This document shows positions 7,380 through 12,912 of a stretch of 12,912 nt of DNA, piece after piece. Location: NCBI GenBank assembly GCA_016291275.1, contig JAEEWY010000024.1, positions 1 through 12,912 of the forward strand. Direction: 5' to 3'. Origin of the DNA: Methanobrevibacter sp. (GTDB lineage: Archaea; Methanobacteriota; Methanobacteria; Methanobacteriales; Methanobacteriaceae). Each line of letters starts with the position of its first letter. The stretch's first letter is position 1. Under the pieces are notes generated by a model, which did no database searches, was not told the origin of the DNA, and saw only the letters and a list, made by a program, of their open reading frames with translations. The position numbers and the translations under genes were made by a program.

Positions 7380-7435
7380 AAATGTTTTTAAAAAAATAAA
7401 AAATAGAAAAGTATTATTTAAAATAAATAATACTT
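7380..7435 (-). terminator. Superoxide reductase terminator: 11-bp stem plus T-runs
   Basis: AAGTATTATTT (7409-7419) and AAATAATACTT (7425-7435) are exact reverse complements around a 5-nt loop. The upstream arm overlaps the stop codon (7434-7436), and its one C (7433) pairs with G7411. The minus strand then reads T-runs of 6-7. Confidence 0.65.
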
Positions 7436-7814
7436 AGGAATGCCATAAACCGTGGATGTTACAATATTCAATAGCTTTTACATCTTCAACTTCTGCATTT
7501 ACATCGAATACTGCTTTAGGTTCATCACCAGGTTTTAAGTTTGCACGGTAAACTTGATCTCCAACGATTAATTCAACAAAATTAATGTAGTGTTCTTCTA
7601 ACATTGGGTGAGGTTCTTCTCCCATAGTTACGACAATTTTGCCATCTTCTTTGGTAATTACAGGAATGTGTTTTACTCCGCCTTCTGGTAATTGTCTAGG
7701 TTCTAAAAGTTCCATTGCTTCTCCACAACAAACTAATTCTCCAGCGCCTTCAACAATAGCTTCCACCATGATTCCACAGTGGTTACATCTGTAAATTTCA
7801 TTAATTTTAGCCAT
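7434..7814 (-). CDS. dfx: Superoxide reductase, desulfoferrodoxin (2Fe) type
   Basis: Reduces superoxide to hydrogen peroxide in the cytoplasm without making oxygen; electrons usually come from rubredoxin. At 126 residues it has both domains. The N-terminal desulforedoxin centre has C10, C13, C29 and C30. The catalytic Fe centre has H49, H69, H75, C118 and H121 (HPM, EEHY, YCNIHG contexts). The usual Glu-Lys-His motif reads V47-K48-H49: the lysine that draws in superoxide is kept, the glutamate is not. GGAGG on the minus strand (7822-7826) lies 7 nt before the ATG, and a canonical promoter lies upstream. It has its own terminator, so it is likely monocistronic, and it is divergent from the DUF2121 unit. 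Confidence 0.95.
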   Translation of the reverse strand: MAKINEIYRCNHCGIMVEAIVEGAGELVCCGEAMELLEPRQLPEGGVKHIPVITKEDGKIVVTMGEEPHPMLEEHYINFVELIVGDQVYRANLKPGDEPKAVFDVNAEVEDVKAIEYCNIHGLWHS

Positions 7815-7859
7815 ATAATTGCCTCCAAATAATAATTAATTCTACTTTGTTCCTTTCAA

Positions 7860-7871
7860 TATATAAAGTTT
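7860..7871 (-). promoter_or_regulatory. BRE/TATA promoter of the superoxide reductase gene
   Basis: Read on the minus strand this is AAACTTTATATA, identical to the metY and nifS elements. The start would fall near 7838, leaving about 24 nt to the ATG and placing GGAGG inside the leader. No TATAAC-N4-GTTATA palindrome is present here. Confidence 0.65.
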
Positions 7872-7964
7872 TATATAATTAAAACATTTAAGATTTGCAT
7901 GTCAAAATTGCACAGATTTTTTATTATTTTCCTTTATTTTAGTTTAATTTTTAAAATGTTTTAT

Positions 7965-7980
7965 AAAAACTTTTTATATT
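7965..7980 (+). promoter_or_regulatory. Predicted promoter of the structured leader / DUF2121 gene
   Basis: AAAAACTTTTTATATT resembles the BRE/TATA consensus on the + strand. Its predicted start, about 8000, falls just before the 5' arm of the long stem at 8009, so the folded RNA would begin near its 5' end. The match is weaker than the three AAACTTTATATA boxes. Confidence 0.45.
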
Positions 7981-8008
7981 TGTAAAAATATAAATATAAA
8001 GTAAGATA

Positions 8009-8096
8009 TTAAATTTCAAAAAAGTTGTAGCGGAAGGTTGAATTAATCTTCATTTTAATGATTTTATAAGTTTTAAAATGCTTTTTTGAGATTTGA
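8009..8096 (+). promoter_or_regulatory. Candidate structured leader RNA (three-way junction)
   Basis: Three stems fit together. P1: 8009-8024 with 8081-8096, 16 consecutive pairs (14 Watson-Crick, two G-U). P2: GAAGGTT (8033-8039) with AATCTTC (8045-8051), one G-U. P3: CATTTTAA (8051-8058) with TTAAAATG (8073-8080), which abuts P1. C8051 can serve P2 or P3 but not both. The joining strand 8025-8032 (TTGTAGCG) leads into the most G/C-rich patch of the spacer. T6 at 8082-8087 lies right after P3, so P3 could act as a terminator while P1 sequesters the T-run. It could be a cis-regulatory leader of the DUF2121 gene or a free small RNA of about 90 nt. I do not recognise a known family. Confidence 0.45.
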
Positions 8097-8136
8097 AATT
8101 TTTAATAAATTAAAGAAATTTAAAATTTAAAATCAA

Positions 8137-8189
8137 TAGGCATAAATTGAAATTATTATGGATAGTTAAGTTAAATTTAAATATGCCTA
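8137..8189 (+). promoter_or_regulatory. Second leader stem, upstream of the DUF2121 ribosome binding site
   Basis: TAGGCATA (8137-8144) pairs exactly with TATGCCTA (8182-8189), with three G-C pairs, around a 37-nt loop; an inner A-T extension is possible. It ends about 13 nt before the ribosome binding site. With the element at 8009-8096 it makes up most of the predicted leader of about 210 nt. Confidence 0.4.
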
Positions 8190-8210
8190 ATGTTTAAGCG
8201 ATGTGAGAGT

Positions 8211-9137
8211 ATGAGTTTAATTATTGCTTATGTTGGAAAGAAAGGATGTGTAATGGCAGGAGATAAGAGAAGAATTGCCTATTTTGGTTCTAAAGAGGAA
8301 CGTGAACTTTTAGAACAGGAAATTTACACTGGTGAAATCACTAATGATGAAGAATTATATGCAAGAGCCGAAGAGCTTGAAATAAGTTTAAAAATAACCG
8401 ATGATGCAACTAAAGTAAAAAGCTTAGAAAATGTAGCAGTCGGTGAAGTCAGTTCAAGAGGAACTATGGAAACCAAAAGAAAAAGAATCTATGGTACAAC
8501 CAATGGTTTCCAGATCATTGAACTTACCGGTTCAGAAATTGTAAACAGAAAAAGAGGGGAATCTTCCATAATTGTATTCGGAAATAAGATTACAAAATCA
8601 TTAGCTAATGAAATGCTTAAGAAAAGATGGAAACCAAGCTTTAGCTTAAAGTATATGGGAGATATATTCGGACAAATTTTAGATGATATTTCTAAAAAGA
8701 CACCTTCTGTAGGTACTAAATATGATGTAGTCATTCAACAAAATGATTTGTATAAGGATAAGGTCCAACCTTATTTAGATGAAGTCATTGAAATGGATAT
8801 AAATCTTTTAGCTAAGTTTAGAGCTAAGCTTAGAGACGACTTATTACAACAAAATGAAACAATTAAATTAGCTTCCACAATTATTGATGAAGGTCCTGTC
8901 GGAGTTGTTGATTCAATTGATGAAAAGATGATTCAAGTGAAATTAAATCCAGATGTAAGAGCATTTGACATCAATTGGAAACTTCTTGCAAAGCCTGGTG
9001 AAAATGTTATCATGTTTGTTGAAGGTGACGATGAGGCATTATTAAAGGACCAAGTTGTAATTGAAAATGAAGTTTTATGCATTAAACGTAATAAGGCTAA
9101 TTTAAAATGTGATATCATATTATGTCATCTTGAATAA
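8211..9137 (+). CDS. DUF2121 family protein, possible Ntn-hydrolase-like enzyme
   Basis: A 308-residue protein that I recognise as the archaeal DUF2121 family; its function is not established. The N-terminus MSLIIAYVGKKGCVMAGDKR resembles a proteasome beta / HslV strand. If Met1 is removed, Ser becomes residue 1, D17 and R19 fall where archaeal proteasome beta subunits have Glu/Asp17 and Arg19, and TKVKSLENVAVG (about 67-78) resembles the strand carrying the catalytic lysine. An Ntn-hydrolase fold is therefore likely; activity is inference. The start at 8211 is preferred to an in-frame ATG at 8190, because GTGAG at 8203-8207 precedes it and the longer start adds residues out of keeping with the fold. 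There is no signal peptide or membrane segment. The MBL-fold gene follows 62 nt later, possibly co-transcribed. Confidence 0.82.
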   Translation: MSLIIAYVGKKGCVMAGDKRRIAYFGSKEERELLEQEIYTGEITNDEELYARAEELEISLKITDDATKVKSLENVAVGEVSSRGTMETKRKRIYGTTNGFQIIELTGSEIVNRKRGESSIIVFGNKITKSLANEMLKKRWKPSFSLKYMGDIFGQILDDISKKTPSVGTKYDVVIQQNDLYKDKVQPYLDEVIEMDINLLAKFRAKLRDDLLQQNETIKLASTIIDEGPVGVVDSIDEKMIQVKLNPDVRAFDINWKLLAKPGENVIMFVEGDDEALLKDQVVIENEVLCIKRNKANLKCDIILCHLE

Positions 9138-9199
9138 ATAGTGTTTATTATTGATTGTATTTGATTGATTGTATATTGTTTTTTTAAAAGGTGACAATA

Positions 9200-10105
9200 A
9201 TGAAAATTATATTTTTAGGCTCTGGAGGTGGTAGGTTTGCCACCATCAGTCAGAAGAGAATGACTGGGGGCTTCAGAATTGATGATTTTGGAGGAAAGAA
9301 TTATCAAGTAGACCCAGGTCCTGGAGCATTGGTCAGATCTTATCAGTTTGGTGTAAATCCTACAAAAATTGATGGGGTTTTTATATCTCATTCCCATACA
9401 GACCATTATAATGATGCTGAAATATTGATTGAAGCAATGACAAGAGGTATGACAAAAAACAATGGTATCATTATGGGAAGCCAATCTGTTTTTGAGAAAG
9501 TCCAACGTTGGGGTCCGGCTATTTCAAGTTATCATAAAAGCAATTCTAAAAATTTGATCTTGACTCCTAATAAGATAGCACGTTTTCCTTCATTTACCAT
9601 TAAAGGTACTGAAACAAGACATGGAGACCCTACAGGTGTAGGTTTCCAAATAGAAAATAATGGGTTTAAGATCTCATACACTGCTGACACTGAATATTTT
9701 GATGAATTGCCAAAATATCATAAGAATGCAGACATTTTAATAGGAAGTGTGTTAAGGCCTGGACCAAGGTCAATTAGGGGACATATGTGCACTGATAATT
9801 TCATTGACATTGTTGAGCAGGTCAAACCAAGCTTAGCGATTATGACCCACTTCGGTTTCAAGATGATTGCTGCCAATCCTGTTGAAGAGGCAATAAGAGT
9901 CTCTAAAAAGACTGGAGTCAGAACATTAGCTGCCTTTGATGGTATGAAAGTGGATATCAATGAGAAATATCCTGAACGTTCTAAGATGATTCGTCTTAAG
10001 GATAGATTTGCAAATCGCATAAAACAAGAGGATGTCTATTCCCTTAATTTTGAATCAAAACCAAATAAAAAAAGGAATAATAAGAAAAATAATTATGACA
10101 ATTAA
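9200..10105 (+). CDS. Metallo-beta-lactamase-fold hydrolase
   Basis: A 301-residue cytoplasmic protein of the MBL superfamily. The metal-binding signature is H64-S-H66-T-D68-H69, with further likely ligands H141 (TRHGDP), D163 (YTADTE) and H217 (MTHFG). The layout resembles RNase Z-like and related phosphodiesterases more than true lactamases, but the substrate cannot be assigned. The C-terminal 15 or so residues are basic (KPNKKRNNKKNN), which could favour nucleic-acid contact. The ATG at 9200 is chosen because GGTGAC at 9190-9195 is its ribosome binding site; calling an upstream GTG at 9191 would consume that site. It follows the DUF2121 gene on the same strand and ends with a stem-loop and T-runs. 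Confidence 0.88.
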   Translation: MKIIFLGSGGGRFATISQKRMTGGFRIDDFGGKNYQVDPGPGALVRSYQFGVNPTKIDGVFISHSHTDHYNDAEILIEAMTRGMTKNNGIIMGSQSVFEKVQRWGPAISSYHKSNSKNLILTPNKIARFPSFTIKGTETRHGDPTGVGFQIENNGFKISYTADTEYFDELPKYHKNADILIGSVLRPGPRSIRGHMCTDNFIDIVEQVKPSLAIMTHFGFKMIAANPVEEAIRVSKKTGVRTLAAFDGMKVDINEKYPERSKMIRLKDRFANRIKQEDVYSLNFESKPNKKRNNKKNNYDN

Positions 10106-10145
10106 ATTATTTTCTTATTTTTTTAATTTTTAATTTTTTATTCTA
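10079..10145 (+). terminator. Terminator of the DUF2121-MBL unit
   Basis: Positions 10079-10094 pair with 10105-10119 (15 pairs, one bulged A) around a 10-nt loop; the stem spans the stop codon (10103-10105). G10084 pairs with C10114. T-runs of 5-7 follow. Confidence 0.55.
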
Positions 10146-10241
10146 TTTTTGCAATATTTTTTTAAATTTTTTAATATTTTTAATTTTTATTCTTGAAAAT
10201 TTTATAACAATTTTTCGCTATTTTTTTCATTTCATGTAATT

Positions 10242-10273
10242 TCAAGATTCTTTCATGAAAATGTATATCTTGA
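10242..10273 (-). terminator. Inverted repeat next to the aroC stop codon
   Basis: TCAAGAT (10242-10248) and ATCTTGA (10267-10273) are perfect arms enclosing the palindrome TTTCATGAAA (10251-10260). It lies directly after the aroC stop on the minus strand. The minus strand beyond it is A-rich rather than T-rich, so a terminator role is uncertain. Confidence 0.3.
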
Positions 10274-10274
10274 T

Positions 10275-11378
10275 TTAAATTGATTTATTTAAGTTTGTAG
10301 GATGTATAAATCCTCCGCGAATCATATGGTCTGCTAATATGATAGCAGTAGCTGATTCGGCAACTGCAGTGACTCTTGGACATATGCATGGATCATGTCT
10401 ACCACTGATTTCAATTGTTGTGTTTTCTTGCATTTCCAAGTCAATTGTATTCTGGATTTTAGAGATTGAAGGTGTTGGCTTAACTGCAATTCTTGAAACG
10501 ATTGGCATGCTATTGCTCATGCCACCAAGAATTCCTCCAGAATTATTGGTTTTAGTCTTTATATTATTGTCTTCATCGTAGTGGAATTCATCGTTGATCT
10601 CGGAAGCAGATGATTTTGCACTTTCAAAGCCTAATCCTATTTCAACTCCTTTAACTGCATTAATGCTCATTAAAATTTGTGCTAAGTCACCATCAAGCTT
10701 TCCAAACACTGGCTCTCCAAGTCCTGCAGGAACTCCAGTTGCAATTGTTTCAACTATTCCTCCAACTGAATCCCCTTCCTGCTTTTTGGAAAGAATCAAT
10801 TCTTCCATGAGTTTTGCGGCATCTGCATCACCACATTTGACGTTATTTTTTTCAACTGTGTCTTTTAGGTTTTCATAATCTATATTTTCTGCTTTGATAT
10901 CTCCTATTTGGACAACGTGGGATATTATTTCAATGCCTTGGGTCTTTAACAGTTTCTTTGCAATAGCTCCTCCAATAACATGTCCTATGGTGATTCTGCC
11001 GCTTCCACGACCTCCTCCATTATAGTCGTAGATTCCATATTTTTCCATCCAGCAGAAATCTCCATGTCCTGGTCTTGGAGTGTTTTTGATGTTTGAATAA
11101 TCCTTAGATTTTTGATTGGTGTTATAAACGATTCCAGTGATTGGGGTTCCATCTGTTTTTCCTTCAAATATTCCAGATACTATTTCTATTTTATCCCCTT
11201 CCTGTCTGGATGTTGTGAGTGCACTTGTTCCAGGTCTTCTTTTATTCAATTCAATTTGAATGTCCTCTTCGCTAAGTTCCAAATTAGCAGGGCATCCATC
11301 TACAACTGCTCCAAGTGCTTTTCCATGACTGGAACCGAAACTTGTAATTGAAAAGATTTTTCCAATAGTGTTTGTCAT
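10275..11378 (-). CDS. aroC: Chorismate synthase
   Basis: Catalyses the last shikimate step, turning 5-enolpyruvylshikimate-3-phosphate into chorismate with reduced FMN as catalyst, feeding Phe, Tyr and Trp synthesis. At 367 residues it is full length. Hallmarks are SFGSSHG with H18, the RRPG segment (47-50), PRPGHGDF with H105, GGGRGSGRIT (121-130) and GRHDPCICPR with R327-H328-D329 near the end. The ATG at 11378 is chosen because GAGG on the minus strand (11385-11388) lies 6 nt upstream; a TTG at 11390 would overlap that site. It is divergent from hemB and convergent with the MBL gene, so it appears monocistronic. I see no convincing promoter; an AAACTTATAATA-like box (11405-11416, minus) sits too close to the ribosome binding site. 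Confidence 0.96.
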   Translation of the reverse strand: MTNTIGKIFSITSFGSSHGKALGAVVDGCPANLELSEEDIQIELNKRRPGTSALTTSRQEGDKIEIVSGIFEGKTDGTPITGIVYNTNQKSKDYSNIKNTPRPGHGDFCWMEKYGIYDYNGGGRGSGRITIGHVIGGAIAKKLLKTQGIEIISHVVQIGDIKAENIDYENLKDTVEKNNVKCGDADAAKLMEELILSKKQEGDSVGGIVETIATGVPAGLGEPVFGKLDGDLAQILMSINAVKGVEIGLGFESAKSSASEINDEFHYDEDNNIKTKTNNSGGILGGMSNSMPIVSRIAVKPTPSISKIQNTIDLEMQENTTIEISGRHDPCICPRVTAVAESATAIILADHMIRGGFIHPTNLNKSI

Positions 11379-11481
11379 ATTATTCCTCAAAAAATTTTAT
11401 TAATTATTATAAGTTTGTTCACTTTTCTCAATTTTAATTTTCTAATATTAAATATTTTTATTTCCCTTAATATAGTTTAAG

Positions 11482-11491
11482 TTTTTATATG
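11482..11491 (+). promoter_or_regulatory. Possible hemB promoter
   Basis: TTTTTATATG after TTTAAG is TATA-like and would start transcription about 115 nt before hemB. It is a weak match, and other AT-rich candidates exist nearer the gene. Confidence 0.3.
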
Positions 11492-11631
11492 AATTTACAT
11501 TAAAATTTATATTAGTAATTTGATAAATTATTATATGAATAAATTTTATAAAAATTTAAAATTATTCTAATTTAATCTAAATTAATTTAAAGTAAAAATT
11601 TTTTATTATATAATCATTAAGAAGTGAAATC

Positions 11632-12627
11632 ATGAATTTTCCAATTACAAGAATGAGAAGATATAGGAAAAACTCTAAAATTAGAGACATTGTACGTGAA
11701 ACCAAATTGAATAAAGAGGATTTGATTTATCCAATATTCGTTAAAGAAGACCTTAAAGATGGTGAAAAGGAAGCTATTTCCACTATGCCTGGTGAATACA
11801 GATATTCTTTAAATGACTGTGTGGAATATGCAAAGGAATTGGAAGCTAAAGGCTTGAAATCAATTATTGTTTTCGGTCTTCCAAGCCCTGAAAAAAAGGA
11901 TGCAATCGGATCTCCTGCTTTTGCTTCAACAGGCATTGTTCAAAGAACTGTCCGCAAGCTTAAAGAGGAAACTGATTTAGTCATCATTACAGATGTTTGC
12001 TTATGCCAATACACTTCTCATGGCCATTGCGGTTTGATTGAAAAGAATGATGACACTGACTTTGGCTTTGAAATTTTAAATGACGAATCCTTGGAATATC
12101 TTGCAAAAGTTGCATTATCCCATGCAGAAGCAGGTGCAGATATTGTAGCACCATCTGATATGATGGACGGCAGAATCCAAGCTTTAAGAGAAATTCTTGA
12201 TGAAAACGGTTATTACAATACAATGATTATGTCCTATTCAGTTAAATTCGCTTCTTCATTCTATTATCCATTTAGAGAAGCAGCATGTTCCGCTCCTTCC
12301 GCTGGAAACAGAAAATCCTATCAAATGGATCCTGCAAATGCTCTTGAAGCAATCAGGGAAGCTGAACTTGATGTCATTGAAGGCGCTGACTTTTTAATGG
12401 TTAAACCTGCACTTCCTTATTTGGATATCATTAAGACAATTAAGGATGAATTCCCTATGCCTTTAGTGACATATAATGTAAGCGGTGAATATTCCATGAT
12501 TATGGCAGCTATTGAAAATGGTTATTTATCTGAAGAGGCTATAATGGAATCATTATTGTCCATAAAAAGGGCGGGGGCTGATTTGATTATAACTAATTTC
12601 GCTCCTTATGCTTTAGACCACTTATGA
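11632..12627 (+). CDS. hemB: Porphobilinogen synthase (delta-aminolevulinic acid dehydratase)
   Basis: Condenses two 5-aminolevulinate molecules into porphobilinogen, the second common step of tetrapyrrole synthesis. In methanogens this supplies coenzyme F430, corrinoids and sirohaem. At 331 residues it is full length. Zinc ligands C123, C125 and C133 are in DVCLCQYTSHGHCG, so it is the zinc-dependent type. The two active-site lysines are K205 (SYSVKFASSFYYPFREA) and K258 (FLMVKPALPYLDI), the latter being the Schiff-base lysine. AGTGA near 11623-11627 precedes the ATG. A CitG-like gene starts about 11-17 nt after its stop, implying a shared transcript. Confidence 0.97.
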   Translation: MNFPITRMRRYRKNSKIRDIVRETKLNKEDLIYPIFVKEDLKDGEKEAISTMPGEYRYSLNDCVEYAKELEAKGLKSIIVFGLPSPEKKDAIGSPAFASTGIVQRTVRKLKEETDLVIITDVCLCQYTSHGHCGLIEKNDDTDFGFEILNDESLEYLAKVALSHAEAGADIVAPSDMMDGRIQALREILDENGYYNTMIMSYSVKFASSFYYPFREAACSAPSAGNRKSYQMDPANALEAIREAELDVIEGADFLMVKPALPYLDIIKTIKDEFPMPLVTYNVSGEYSMIMAAIENGYLSEEAIMESLLSIKRAGADLIITNFAPYALDHL

Positions 12628-12637
12628 TTATGGGGGA

Positions 12638-12912
12638 ATGTTTGTGGAAGCAAAAGAAATCGCTAAATTGGCTCAAATCGCATCTGTTCTTGAAGTGAGT
12701 GGTTGGCCAAAACCTGGAAATGTTCACAGAATTCGAAATTATGATGATATGGTATTTCAGGACTTTGCCATTAGTGCCGTAGTTATTGGAGATACTATGG
12801 AAGAAGTGGCAACTCAAGCTAAGGAAATGGATGATTTAAAGAATGCGGAATTAGGAAAATTCATACTTCAGGCAGTAAATGAAACTAACAGATGGATTGA
12901 AACAAATACCAA
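12638..12912 (+). CDS. CitG/MdcB-like triphosphoribosyl-dephospho-CoA synthase family protein, partial
   Basis: The 5' 91 codons are present and the gene runs off the window. The read begins MFVEAKEIAKLAQIASVLEV and then shows SGWPKPGNVHR, matching the PKPGxV-type motif of the CitG family, which in bacteria makes the prosthetic-group precursor of citrate or malonate lyase from ATP and dephospho-CoA. Archaeal homologues have no established role, and no lyase gene is visible here, so the substrate is open. The start is uncertain: GGGGG (12632-12636) is too close to the ATG at 12638 but well spaced (7 nt) for the GTG at 12644. It is very tightly coupled to hemB. Confidence 0.75.
   Translation, partial: MFVEAKEIAKLAQIASVLEVSGWPKPGNVHRIRNYDDMVFQDFAISAVVIGDTMEEVATQAKEMDDLKNAELGKFILQAVNETNRWIETNT

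Noticed and set aside
9151..9174. Direct repeat TTGATTGTAT (9151-9160 and 9165-9174)
   Set aside because: Only two short low-complexity copies; no sign of function.

Overview
The window is very AT-rich, with GGTGA/GAGG-type ribosome binding sites, archaeal BRE/TATA promoters (AAACTTTATATA occurs three times) and archaea-restricted families (DUF2121, a RecJ-like protein with DnaJ-type zinc fingers, CitG-like protein, zinc-type HemB). It most resembles the chromosome of a methanogen of the Methanobacteriales, probably Methanobrevibacter. That placement comes from recalled protein families and base composition, not from a search.

Layout. 1-3649 (+): a sulfur-assimilation block, with O-acetylhomoserine sulfhydrylase (metY-like), then cysteine desulfurase (nifS/iscS) and the Fe-S scaffold iscU/nifU. 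Both transcription units carry a pair of the same palindrome, TATAAC-N4-GTTATA, at or just after the predicted start site. 3650-4238: gene-free convergent spacer. 4239-7814 (-): archaeal RecJ-like nuclease, a small lipoprotein, and 2Fe-type superoxide reductase (desulfoferrodoxin). 7815-8210: divergent spacer holding the superoxide reductase promoter and, on the + strand, a predicted promoter followed by an RNA able to fold into a three-way junction and a second hairpin upstream of the next gene. 8211-10105 (+): a DUF2121 protein that looks like an Ntn-hydrolase, then a metallo-beta-lactamase-fold hydrolase. 10275-11378 (-): chorismate synthase. 11632-12912 (+): hemB and the start of a CitG-like gene cut by the window edge.

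How it works together. metY fixes sulfide into homocysteine, and nifS-iscU mobilises cysteine sulfur for Fe-S clusters; the shared palindromes suggest one regulator sets both. Superoxide reductase protects the anaerobe from oxygen. aroC and hemB are housekeeping biosynthesis genes. Perfect or near-perfect stem-loops overlap or flank the stop codon at most transcription-unit ends and are followed by T-tracts; they are absent or weak at junctions inside apparent operons.

The best candidates for something undescribed are the sulfur-gene operator motif, the structured leader RNA at 8009-8189, and the Ntn-like N-terminus of the DUF2121 protein.
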